64,000 nt of DNA from positions 16,542,501 through 16,606,500 of the forward strand of contig CM052360.1 of the NCBI GenBank assembly GCA_028551475.1. Direction: 5' to 3'. Of the stretch, positions 11,301 through 21,335 are shown one piece after another. Below the pieces are notes generated by a model that was not told the origin of the DNA, searched no databases, and was given only the letters and a program-made list of their open reading frames with translations. Both the position numbers and the translations under genes were made by a program. The DNA is from Casuarina equisetifolia (lineage: Eukaryota > Streptophyta > Magnoliopsida > Fagales > Casuarinaceae). The number at the start of each line of letters is the position of its first letter. The stretch's first letter is position 1.

Positions 11301-14300
11301 ATTGGCTCAAACTTTTATTATTATTATTATCACATTATTGTATATTTTCTGGGGAAAATACTGCAGTGATATTGGAAGATAGGAGCCTTTAGTTGGCAGT
11401 CGGTAGCATGAATTGGATCTTATTCCTTTTCACTGAGCTGTGCCTTAGTTTGTGATAGAGTCCTTGTATAACCTTTTCTTTCTGCTGATATTTCAATTAG
11501 TTTACAAGTATTTAAGTGAGATTCCAACAATGCAAAAGTAGATGTGGGGTGAGATTGTATTGAAGCAACACAAACTGCATGGAATAGGCATCCAAGACAG
11601 TAATAACACTGTGGAAGGAATAGCCCTAAAAAGGAAACAGTGCTTCCTTTATCCAGTAGGACTATAAGTTGAAACTCCCAAATTTTTGTGAATGTCCGAG
11701 CATGATAGACACTTTCCACAGTTGTAGTTTGTATTCTGATTGAAGGAAGCTCTAAGTTGCACTTCCCTAGTTTTTGTGAATGTCCAAGCATGACAAATAC
11801 TTGTCTGCAATAGTAGTTTGTATTCTGATTGAACAATTCCAAATGAAGGTCAGATTGGTCTCTAACAACAGGAATTACATTCTTAATTTGTGCAATGATC
11901 ACCTGTTACAAGGGATAAATAACTCATCCTTTGATCATCTTCCTGATAAACTTATGCTCCATAAGCCCCAGGTTATGATATTTTTTTTTTATTTATTGCA
12001 GTTTGTTCACTGTATTGTATGGGCAAAGGACTTACTTTTTTCGAAGTTATTTGGAGACAAGAATCAGGATAATGATTTAAATGTGCGTTCAACTGATGAT
12101 GCTAGCTCATCGGAACATGCAGAGGATGTATTTGAACGCAGAAAAGATGAAGACATTGAACAGTATGCTAGGAGAGTATATGATCATGTGTTTGGCTACA
12201 ACATTCAAGTAGCTTTGTCTAATGAAGAGACATGGAAAAACCGTAGTAGACCCAAGCCTATATATAGCAGGGATGTCCTGGCAGATGGAACGGCTCAACA
12301 GAATGGTAATTTGGACAAAAGCTGTGTAGCAGATGATCCCTCTCTTGTATCTGCCATGGCTTCTTTGGGCATGAAGAATCCACAGGATATATGGAGCCTT
12401 ATGGAAAATACCAGAATCTTTCTGGAGTCCTTCAAACTATTTTTCTTGAACAGAGAGAAGGTCTGGCTTGTATTATCTCCATATTTGGATGAAATTTTGC
12501 CTCACATGATTTATATTTTTCCTACAGTTGAAGTTATAGTTTAATTTTCTATTTGTTTTTCTTCTTTATGGGGGAGCAGGATATTGGAAACCTGACCTTT
12601 GACAAAGATGATCAGTTAGCTGTGGAATTTGTTACTGCTGCTGCAAATATAAGGGCTTCTTCTTTTGGAATCCCCTTGCATAGCCTTTTTGAGGCTAAAG
12701 GTATTGCCGGTAATATTGTCCATGCTGTTGCAACAACAAATGCTATTATTGCTGGGTTGATTGTGATAGAGGCAATCAAGGTGCTGCAAAATGATACGAA
12801 CAATTATAGGTGTGCACAGTTTTTGTTCCTTTCTATTTGATGTATTTTCGTTTTGATGTATGTTTTGCCTTTGATTTTCTAGATTTGTACAAGTTTGTGC
12901 ATAATTTAGTGGTTGTCTTGCATAATTTAGACTAGCCTGCTTTTAGAGCTAAAAGGCATAATTGAGTGGAATGGTGTTTTGTCTGAGATAAAGAACATGC
13001 TACTCTCAAGATTTTGTTGGGGTTAACAACTACGAATTATGAAGGAAAGCAATCAGTCTTTAGTTCGATAGTTGTTGTCTCCTACTTTGCCATGTTAATA
13101 ATTTTTGTAACACCATTTCTGGAAGTTAATGGCATAGCATGATCTGATTCTTAATTTTATTTTAAATTTTTTTCTTTTTCTTTTCTAGTCTATATTTGTA
13201 CCTTGTTTCCTCTAATGGCATAGCATGATCTGGGATGTTTATGAAGGATGACATATTGTCTAGAGCATCCAACGAGGAAGATGATGCTGATGCCGGTGGA
13301 ACCATTTGAAGCTAACAAATCCTGCTACGTTTGTTCAGAGGTACGTGATTTTTTTTTTTTGTCTCTTCTTCTAAATATAGTTTTTGCCGTTTATGTGCTG
13401 GCATTCTTCATATTTGTGATACGCTCAAATGTGATACAACTGGAATAGACACCATTAACGCTCGAGATCAACACTCACCGTGCAAAGTTGCGAGACTTTG
13501 TTGAAAAGATTGTTAAGGCCAAGCTTGGAATGTACTTTCCCCTTATTATGCATGGGTCAGGACTTCTGTATGAAGTTGGTGATGATCTCGATGAGGACAT
13601 GGTTGCAAACTATGCAGCAAACCTCGAGAAGGTATATTCTTTCTGTGTTTGTATTAACCTGTCAATCTGCTCTCAATTTGTCTTTCTCCTCTTTTTACTT
13701 TTCATTTAATTGGAATGCCAGGTGCTATCTGAGCTTCCTTCTCCGGTTACGAGTGGGACTACAATCACAGTTGAAGATCTAAAACAGGAACTTACTTGCA
13801 ATATCAACATCAAGCACAGGTTTTCTTTTATCTGATATATATGTTTGAATTGAAGCTTTGAATGCCTAAATTTCCTATATAATGTCAGGGATTGTGGAAT
13901 CAACCGTTGGTTTTTGAAATTTTAATAGTAAATTGGAGATATGTGCTTGAGTTGAAGCTTTGAATCCCTAAATATCCTATGTAATGTCGGGGTTTGTGCA
14001 ATAAACCTTTGGCATTTAAAGTTAAATAGTAAATGTGAGTAGGGTTCTGCTAACCAAAGTTCTGGGTCTGTGTTTGGGTGTGCTCCTTAATGAGTTCCAT
14101 GTACATTTCTTTTCTGACAGAGAGGAATTTGATGAAGAAAAGGAACCTGAAGGAATGGTTCTCTCTGGATGGACTCCAGCTACTTCAGTGGAGAAGGAGG
14201 ATTACAAGTCCAATGGCAATGGTGGTAGCACATCAGCCCCATTACAAACGTTGGTAGTGGAGGCTGAAAAGAATGATGACGTGGAAAGCATTGCTTCTGG

Positions 14301-14469
14301 GAGGAAAAGGAAAGTGCCCGAGGTTTCTGAGGATGCTGCTCAAGATTTTTCAAGTGCTTCTGATGAAAATAGAAATAACAAGAGATTGGAAGTGGTTGAT
14401 GACGACGACGACTTAGTCATGCTGGATAGGGATCCAGGCATCATCCACAAGAAAAAAAAGTTGCAGTAG
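8358..14469 (+). CDS. SAE2: SUMO-activating enzyme subunit 2 (E1 catalytic subunit)
   Basis: Predicted 646-residue large subunit of the heterodimeric SUMO E1. With SAE1 it adenylates SUMO using ATP, holds it as a thioester, and passes it to the E2 SCE1. Eleven exons: 8358-8390, 8526-8615, 10463-10546, 10631-10849, 11196-11297, 12002-12460, 12580-12809, 13247-13340, 13449-13631, 13722-13819, 14121-14469. All are GT-AG and in frame. Seen: nucleotide-binding glycine motif VGAGGIGCE (about 18-26); [10 protein letters not shown]; first zinc pair CYEC (153-156) and second pair CYVC in exon 8; active-site cysteine in YPVCTIT (about Cys168); the ubiquitin-like domain region before [14 protein letters not shown]; a basic nuclear-localisation stretch GRKRK; and an acidic SUMO-interaction motif [10 protein letters not shown] near the C terminus. 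Arabidopsis SAE2 is about 625 residues. It lies head-to-head with the DRD1-type gene. Confidence 0.95.
9491..9637 (-). mobile_element. tRNA-derived SINE with target-site duplications
   Basis: Short element on the minus strand in SAE2 intron 2. Body 9501-9627, flanked by perfect 10-bp direct repeats GTAATTGGAT at 9491-9500 and 9628-9637. On the minus strand it carries a Pol III A box TAGCTCAATGG (9611-9601) and a B box GGTTCAATACC (9567-9557), 33 bp apart as in tRNA genes, and ends in an A-rich tail (T-rich on the plus strand, 9501-9530). The order A box, B box, A-tail, target-site duplication is diagnostic of a SINE. The family is unknown. Confidence 0.85.
11655..11833. repeat. Two-copy tandem repeat, about 89 bp, SAE2 intron 5
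   Basis: Two diverged copies share TTTTTGTGAATGTCC (11683 and 11771) and GTATTCTGATTGAA (11731 and 11820), giving an 88-89 bp period. It lies wholly in intron 5 of SAE2. Confidence 0.75.
13127..13232. repeat. 20-bp exact direct repeat before SAE2 exon 8
   Basis: TAATGGCATAGCATGATCTG occurs at 13127-13146 and 13213-13232. The second copy ends 14 bp before the exon 8 start. The segment between contains a strong pyrimidine tract ending TTTTCTAG (about 13187), which could serve as a cryptic acceptor. Confidence 0.8.
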
Positions 14470-15051
14470 TAATTGTGGAGGTTGCATCTTACATCCTAAT
14501 TTTGTACCATTTAGGGAGATGTGGTGATTCTTTTGGGTTCACGTAATGCTTGTCTTAGGTCTCACTTTTTAGTCTTCTGCTCAAGTTAGGTACAATTAGT
14601 TCGTCTCTCTCTTGTACGCTATAAATTGTAGCATTACCGTGTACTTTTGCTAGCTGAATTAACAGAGGATAGTTGGCCTGTAGCATTGGTGGAGATTGAC
14701 CTGAATTGAACTCGGTGATTGACTTAATGGCCATATTGTTGCAACTTTCTCATGAGCTAATATAGAGTGGTTTTCTGGTATACAATATTCTTCACCGTGG
14801 CCTATATCTTCCTAAGAAGCCCTCTCTTCTGGAGGATCAAGACCCACGTTGGGTTTCTCGCCAAAGTATCTCCCATAGAATCTGGGAAAGCAATGGCTTC
14901 TTGCCGGAACGACTGGTGTTATTGCTTTAGCTCGATTTGAGGCATGCGAGTAAAGAATAGCTGTTGGATGCCATAAACTTGAATGAAACATTATGAACAG
15001 CTCTTTAGCATCTCGTATATATTCTGTTTAGGGCTATGGAATTCAATGTAG
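14470..15051. other. Convergent intergenic region, SAE2 and OXS3-like 3' ends
   Basis: Tail-to-tail interval of 0.58 kb that must hold both 3' untranslated regions. No coding potential or repeat recognised. Confidence 0.6.
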
Positions 15052-15465
15052 TCATTTCGTAACGCTTGCAACATAGGATGGAGCAGATGGCGTGCCGCTT
15101 GCTATCCTTCCACACGAATATGATGAAAAGTGGATTCCCTTCCTCCTATCCGAGTATTTCTTCCTTTTCTTGGCATCGGGGTGTTCTTGTTTCTTCAAAT
15201 CCTCCAGGCAACGGACGTCTGCGATGCACTCAAATGTTCTGGATTTTCCCGAGTAATACCTTGACAGTCCTCTCCTGCAGAAAACCCAAAAAATAAAAAA
15301 TAAAAACAAAGAAAAAAGGCTTGTCTTGAGCCATGGAGATTGAGTCATCTTCTTCCAAAACAGGGGAAAAGCAAAAACTACGATAGTATCTGCTTACTTC
15401 TGTGGAAGATTTGTCCTGAGTGCATCCATGTCAAAAGTCGTTGCGTCCTCTGTATCTTTCTCCAT
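15052..15465 (-). CDS. Short OXIDATIVE STRESS 3-like protein
   Basis: Predicted 96-residue protein from two exons, 15465-15398 and 15274-15052. The splice joins CAGAA to GAGAGGACTG and recreates the family motif LPQKRGLSRYYSGKSRTF. It is followed by a CIADVRCLEDLKK stretch and a lysine/arginine-rich segment. This combination is the conserved core of plant OXS3-like proteins, which are nuclear and give tolerance to heavy-metal and oxidative stress in Arabidopsis. The start is the first in-frame ATG after an upstream in-frame TAA, and a TATA box lies about 60 bp before it. The serine-rich acidic N-terminal part usual in OXS3 is nearly absent, so this is either a short paralogue or a 5'-shortened copy. 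The open frame, intact splice sites and promoter favour a working gene. Confidence 0.78.
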
Positions 15466-17294
15466 GTCCGATTTGAAGAGTTTGCGAGAGAGATGCTGAT
15501 ACACCAGGTCTCGACTATGAAGGCTTTATATACACGTATGTGTGAGGAGGTGTTGGGTGGACGTAACGTTCATAATTGTAGGTACTGCATTTGGGGTTCG
15601 ATAAACGTGGGCTTGCTTGGAGCCTCAAAAACAACTGCTTTCCACAGGTCCTGGTTTGGGCTCTGGATGAGGACATGACCGCATCCTTATCTACACTCCC
15701 TCTGGTTCGTCCAACTGACCACCTTTTCCCGAGGCATCTCGCTTTATGCCCCCTGTCTTCCTTAATGGTGCCATGCAACTTTGAACTTTCAATTGTGGTG
15801 GGGAATGAAAGATAATTGCGACCATTCGCTTGGGTGAAAAGGTGCACTGACTAACACGCACCCACTTGGGCCTTTATTCCCACAAATCTGTTCAAGGGTT
15901 TAAAGCTCCCTAATTTGGTCAAAGGATAGTGTTCTGCTCAAAATTCAGCATCTTAGTTGATTCTACAAGGACAGTATGCACTTAGTTTATCCTCTCCGTG
16001 TTCAGAATATTCTTATTTGTGGTCACTTGGAGCCATTATTAAACTAGTCTTGACTGGGAACTTAATGCTAGAAGGAAAAAAGTAGTCAAATGATACAAGG
16101 ATTTTCCCTTAATGCATGGATGGGTGGAATACGGAGGTTTGGGTTGTTTGAGTTGATGGAGACTTTTAATTTGGCATTTTCGTATAATGTTTAAACTTGC
16201 AAGAAATCCAAATCTCATCGGGTTTCATATTCTTGAGGTGTAACAATTTAGTTTACTTAGAATCTCAAAGCATGAATAGGACCTTAGATTCATCAACTCT
16301 TGCAACAAGGAAGAGTCATTTGCACTTGGGACCAATGATTTTGACTCTCTTAACTTAGTTTGCAGTGGTTCGTATAATCATAACATTTACTATTTTTAAA
16401 CAATTTCTTTTTTAGTACTAATATAATATCTTTCTTATAAGTTTAAGTATTTTATTCTTATAATGATCAATTTTAAAAGAAGAAATTGAACTTTCTCTCA
16501 AAAGGATTATATTAAGTAATAGTCATTTCACTTTCTAAATATTCTTGTGTAATGTCATTTTTACGAAGTAATTAATAGCGGTCAAAAAGCAATTTTTAAA
16601 TATGAGATGTCATTTTTGAAAATTAACTTTACCTAACAATAGAGATAAGAAAATTAAGTGAGTCTTACAAAAAAGTTAGTTGTAAAACCTCCATATATAG
16701 AGGTCTTAGAATACTATGAGAACCAAGCTATATTTTTGTACATAATGAAAGAGTAGAGCAAATTTTCTTGCTCCCCAACCTCTCAGGAAGATCAATATGA
16801 TGCTTACTAGATTGAAGGAACGGATCAAGGGCCTTGAAGCAATTAATAGTTGGGTCATTGTTGGAACACAAAATTAGAAGACGATTTACTTGCAACGAAA
16901 GAACATTTCTCCTTTCAAGTTGCTAACAAATTCACTTTCTATGTTGCAAATCCTACAGTAATAAGTACAAAACATGATACTGTTTAATAGTAGTAATAAG
17001 GTATAGGATTAACAGTACCGCACGCAGTATACTCTTCTATACCAGGACACAAATCATACCATATAGACAGTACAGAATACAGCCAGAACCACGGACCCTA
17101 AGCTGCAGCCAAGAGAGGAAAGCTACTTTTCATGGAGCATTGCCCATTACCCACGAGAAATCAATCCATGGTTGTTCATGAGAAGCAGAAAACCCACCGC
17201 CGCCGCAGCCAAATGTCATATGGAACCTTCACCAGATGCTTATATACTTGTACTGGTCTAGACAGCCGTTCAATTCCTAGACCAAATTTAGGAC
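15466..17294. other. Intergenic region
   Basis: Contains the OXS3-like promoter at its left end and, next to 17294, the 3' flank of the receptor kinase. The AT-rich stretch at about 16100-16900 shows no gene, element ends or repeat that I can support. Confidence 0.5.
15525..15532 (-). promoter_or_regulatory. TATA box of OXS3-like gene
   Basis: TATATAAA on the minus strand, about 60 bp upstream of the proposed start codon, which leaves room for a short leader of about 30 bases. Confidence 0.6.
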
Positions 17295-19907
17295 TTACCT
17301 ACCGTTGAGATTAGAGAACTGCGCGAACATTGCTGTTCCTGAATGCTCATCAATGGCCTGAACTTGAGCTGGACTGTTAGCCTCCTCCGGATCAGAGACT
17401 GGAAGGCTATCGGTGGTTGCTGGGGAAGAAACAATAGGCGGAGAGGCGGCAACGGTGGCAGACAATTTGGTTTCATCCTCAGCCTTACCTTGTGAGAAAG
17501 CTTCTTGAAGCTGCAGAGCATACTCCAAGTTCCACAGCACATCTCCCATGGTAGGCCTGTCCACCCCATGATCAGCCAGGCATTTTTCTGCAGCCTCTGC
17601 AAACTTCTTCATCGATTCGGGATTAATGGAACCGACAAGTAGAGGGTCGATGATCTTGTCAAGCAAGCCCTTCCTCTTCCATTGCATTGCCCAGTCGGCC
17701 AAGTTCACTTGTTCCCTTGGAAGCGCCGGGTTGATGGCAGGCCTGGCACAGAGGGCCTCGAGCAGAACCACCCCAAACGAGTAGACATCAGACTTATCTG
17801 TTAATTGCTGCCTCCTGAAGTATTCTGGGTCCAAGTACCCGAAGCTTCCCTTAACTGCAGTGCTCACATGGCCCTGCCCCATCGGAGTATCTTTTGAGAG
17901 CCCGAAGTCAGCAACCTTAGCAGTCAAGTTTTCGTCAAGCAAAATGTTGGTGGTCTTAACATCACGGTGAATGATACCCTGTGCAGTGCCTGTGTGAAGG
18001 TAGTGAAGTCCACGAGCCGAGCCTATACATATCTCCAGCCTCTGCTTCCATGACAATGGTGGCAAGTTCTTGCCGTACAAATGATCCCTGAAAGGCCCTT
18101 GGGACATGTACTCGTATACCAAGATCATCTCCGAGTTTTCATCACAGTATCCAATCAGGGATACCAAATGCCGGTGGCGTAGTTTTGACAACATCTGAAT
18201 CTCCGTCTGGAACTCTGTGATGCCTTGTTCTGATTGTGGGTTCCCTCTCTTGACTGCCACCTTTGTCCCGTCATCGATCACACCGAGATACACATTGCCA
18301 AACCCTCCAACACCAATCACAGCATTGGGGTCGAAGCTCTTGGTTGCCTCCTGCAACTCAGCCAAAGAGAAGTACCGGCCTAATCCCATGGTTGAGGAGT
18401 AAAAGTTGCTCTTGTGAGACCCCAAGGAGGTCTTGCTTGACATGAAGCTCGTGTCACCAGAATGGAGAGGAAGCAACCACGAAGAGAAGCTGTTCCTCTT
18501 CTGCCAATCTTGAGGCCTCTTGTGCCACTTGACCACCATTGCACCAAGACCAACAAAGGCTCCAAACATCATCGCAAAACCGACTGCAGCCACCGTACCT
18601 CGGGTGCTGCCACTACTGGCCCCGCTTCCATCGACCCCAAATTCTCCATCAAGACTATCCACCGAATTGCTCATCTTCAAGACCTCTAGGCCATTCAAAA
18701 TGGCGTTCAAATCGCCGGAATCCATTTTCGACGGACCAATCTGGATGGTAAGTCCTTTCGACATCAAAGAGGCATTAACCACAACATCCTTGTAGTATGC
18801 CATTGCCAAACCATTCAGAGTGTGTGACAAGTCCAAATCAGATATCGCCATTTCCCCATTAACGTAGACGTCAAAGTAGAGGGTATTGAGCGCTTTGCTC
18901 ACAATGTCACAAAAATGAAACCGAACAAGGTACGCAAAAGTTGGGTCAGCCTCCAAGTTCCATGTCACATTGAAACTAGGCTTGCTTACTTGGGCGTCAG
19001 CCATTTCAACGGCGGACGCATACACCGTTTGTGGCGCTATCAGCGGAGACGTTCCATCGGGGTACTTGACGACGGTGCTCGCAACGTGGACACCCTTCGC
19101 CAGGTTTCCGGATTTGAGGTACAACCCGTCAGGCGTCCAAGTCCGTCCGAGCGTGTCGTTCTGGGAGGTGATGAGGGCTCCTCCCACGTTCAGTCGGTAC
19201 AGGGTTTCGTAGGCGAATTTGGATAGCCCCGAAATCTGGCCTGCAGGGGCAACTTGACTGCCTACGTCGGAGACCAATTCGTCGGGAGCCGAGACCACCT
19301 CAATGGCATTGATGAAAGCAGCGGAGTTCTTCATGGGGTCGAACTTAATCGAGAAGCGTGGCTCGGTCGCGTTCAATAGGTACTCCTTGATGCAATAATT
19401 GGTCTCGTTGTTCATGTTGTAGTGGTGAAGAAGCACATACTTGTCGGTGTTGACGGAGAAAGTGGCTTTCGTGAGGTCGAAGTGCTGGTTGTCGAAGGGA
19501 TAGAAATGGAGGCGTACCCAGTGCCAACCCGGCCGGGTCAGGGGAAAGGTGTAGGTTGCCTCTTGGACAAAGATCCTGGCCGTCAAGTAAATGGGCGAAG
19601 GAGCATCCTTGGCCTTGTCAATGGAAACTACAATATCATCTTTGCTTTGTAAGAACTGCTTGGATTGTTCTTCGGTCTTGAAGACTCTTCCGTCAGGTAC
19701 GGTGGCTACCGTTTCTGCGCCACAGTCGATGAGGAAGTTGTCTTGGGGGACAAATGGAGCAAAGGCCGAAAAGACGGTGGTGGAGGTGGAGAAGAAGGTG
19801 AAGAAAAGGACCAGGAGGATAGCCATCGATGAAGAAGATGAAGATGGCAAGGAGGATAGAAAAAGATTGGATATGGACAAAATTCTTAGTTTCTTTCCTA
19901 TCTCCAT
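17295..19907 (-). CDS. CrRLK1L (malectin-like) receptor-like kinase
   Basis: Uninterrupted 870-residue frame, matching the intronless structure typical of this family (FERONIA, THESEUS1, HERK1, ERULUS/CAP1). These plasma-membrane receptors sense cell-wall state or RALF peptides. Layout: signal peptide about 28-49 after a polar start (a second Met at 28 may be the real start); tandem malectin-like region about 50-410 with YLTARIF and WHWVRLHFYPF; transmembrane helix about 437-459; kinase about 525-800. Kinase motifs: glycine loop GVGGFGNVYLG (532-542), Lys553 in VAVKRG, HRD at 647-649 in IIHRDVKTTN, DFG 667-669, activation segment GSFGYLDPEYFRR, DVYSFGVVLLE. All catalytic residues are present, so it should be an active RD kinase. 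The tail ends QFSNLNGR. From memory it is nearest the At5g61350 (ERULUS/CAP1) and At5g24010 branch, which is uncertain. Confidence 0.95.
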   Translation of the reverse strand: MEIGKKLRILSISNLFLSSLPSSSSSSMAILLVLFFTFFSTSTTVFSAFAPFVPQDNFLIDCGAETVATVPDGRVFKTEEQSKQFLQSKDDIVVSIDKAKDAPSPIYLTARIFVQEATYTFPLTRPGWHWVRLHFYPFDNQHFDLTKATFSVNTDKYVLLHHYNMNNETNYCIKEYLLNATEPRFSIKFDPMKNSAAFINAIEVVSAPDELVSDVGSQVAPAGQISGLSKFAYETLYRLNVGGALITSQNDTLGRTWTPDGLYLKSGNLAKGVHVASTVVKYPDGTSPLIAPQTVYASAVEMADAQVSKPSFNVTWNLEADPTFAYLVRFHFCDIVSKALNTLYFDVYVNGEMAISDLDLSHTLNGLAMAYYKDVVVNASLMSKGLTIQIGPSKMDSGDLNAILNGLEVLKMSNSVDSLDGEFGVDGSGASSGSTRGTVAAVGFAMMFGAFVGLGAMVVKWHKRPQDWQKRNSFSSWLLPLHSGDTSFMSSKTSLGSHKSNFYSSTMGLGRYFSLAELQEATKSFDPNAVIGVGGFGNVYLGVIDDGTKVAVKRGNPQSEQGITEFQTEIQMLSKLRHRHLVSLIGYCDENSEMILVYEYMSQGPFRDHLYGKNLPPLSWKQRLEICIGSARGLHYLHTGTAQGIIHRDVKTTNILLDENLTAKVADFGLSKDTPMGQGHVSTAVKGSFGYLDPEYFRRQQLTDKSDVYSFGVVLLEALCARPAINPALPREQVNLADWAMQWKRKGLLDKIIDPLLVGSINPESMKKFAEAAEKCLADHGVDRPTMGDVLWNLEYALQLQEAFSQGKAEDETKLSATVAASPPIVSSPATTDSLPVSDPEEANSPAQVQAIDEHSGTAMFAQFSNLNGR

Positions 19908-21211
19908 CCCCCCTGGGTGAGGAGGAGGGCTAGAATGGAGAAGAGCCTAACAAATGGTGTTGAAAAGGAGCCTCTTTGTTTCTGTATAATAGGTTTGTTC
20001 CTGTTTTCTTGGATATAACTGGAGGAAATGAGGTGACAGCCAGCATGGGATCTCCATTTCCCAGTAATAACGCAATGCCTGTGGAGATAGAATTTTACTG
20101 TCGCTGTTTTTGGTGCCTATTTTTATCACTGCCAATGAATTAAAGGCCATAAACCATTCCAAGGATTTGAAAACGTCAAACACCATTTCTATCCTCTCTC
20201 TCTCTCTCTCTCTCTCTTTCTGCCTCTCCCTCCTTAATTTGAATTTTGCAGCCAAAGCTGCTGGCTCTTGATAGGTAAGAGCTCTATAAGCTCTTAGGCT
20301 TTGGGTGTCTTCAACCCTGCTCAAGTTCCAGACAGAATGAAGCAGATTTGTGGGAGATCATCCATTAGAGAACTTAAAAAGCTTCCAAAACAATGTTTGC
20401 CTATTGACACAAATATTATTCCTGTAACCTTATTCCGATGTTTCTGCAGAAGAATTATGGTATTAATCAACTACAACGTGACAACATGGAAACGCAAGAG
20501 CAAAGAATAGGGGCTGCTGTACCATGTTAATTGCCGATGGTTCAATAGAAACACCAGACACTACAACCACCGTGATGGTGTCGGAATGCTTGAATTAAGT
20601 CTCAGTTATTTTCATAGTTAGTCATGCATCTTGTGTCCAAGATGTTCTCTCAAGTTGAGTTGTAGTCTTATAGGAAGCACAGTCGGCTTGGACAGTATGC
20701 CGCCATGAAGAAAAACAAAATTTTAGTTGCATAAGCTTTGCAAAAGTTGTTAATTTTGTTAAAATATGGCTTTTTCTTAGGTTGAAGATAAAAAATAAAA
20801 AAAGGAATAAAATTGAAGGCAAACAAAAGTAGAACTTCTCTTCCACATCATTTTTTATTTTGATTTCTCTTCCTTTAATATTTTTATATGTTATTAAATT
20901 CTATTATTCAAGGGAGACATTTTTTTTATTTGTAAATTAAGTTTTTATGAAAAATGCTACTTCACATTCGGAGTAGAAAAGCATATTAAAAATTGTTAAA
21001 AATGTATAAAATTATTATGTTCTTTATATGTGGGATTTTTTTCTTGTAAATTAAATTTAAGAACTTTACATAATTTAAGGATTTTACATGGAGATGAACA
21101 CAATTTGAAGAGAAAAACTATTACATTATGGAAAAGAAAAAATAAAAACCTAAAAAAATGATTGGAGTTCCGGGGTTTTTCTCTAAGCTATAAATTGCAA
21201 TGCCCTCTTAC

Positions 21212-21249
<38 letters not shown>

Positions 21250-21335
21250 CCGTTTACTTGATCGGTAAGTTGAAACCAATTCCACTTCATTCCTTCCGGG
21301 CTTCATCACAGACTGTGACTCATTTCACCGCTGTG
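19908..21335. promoter_or_regulatory. Divergent region between receptor kinase and RPT4
   Basis: Holds both 5' flanks. A (CT)n tract at about 20192-20218 reads as GA in the receptor-kinase leader or promoter. A second (CT)n tract at about 21216-21245 lies in the RPT4 leader. The AT-rich segment 20700-21130 holds nothing recognisable. Confidence 0.6.
21189..21195 (+). promoter_or_regulatory. Candidate TATA box of RPT4
   Basis: TATAAAT about 25 bp before a (CT)n pyrimidine tract that would form the early leader, and 147 bp before the RPT4 start codon. Confidence 0.5.

Noticed and set aside
17295-19920. Many open frames on both strands over the receptor kinase
   Set aside because: They are shadows of a long GC-richer exon and have no recognisable domains.
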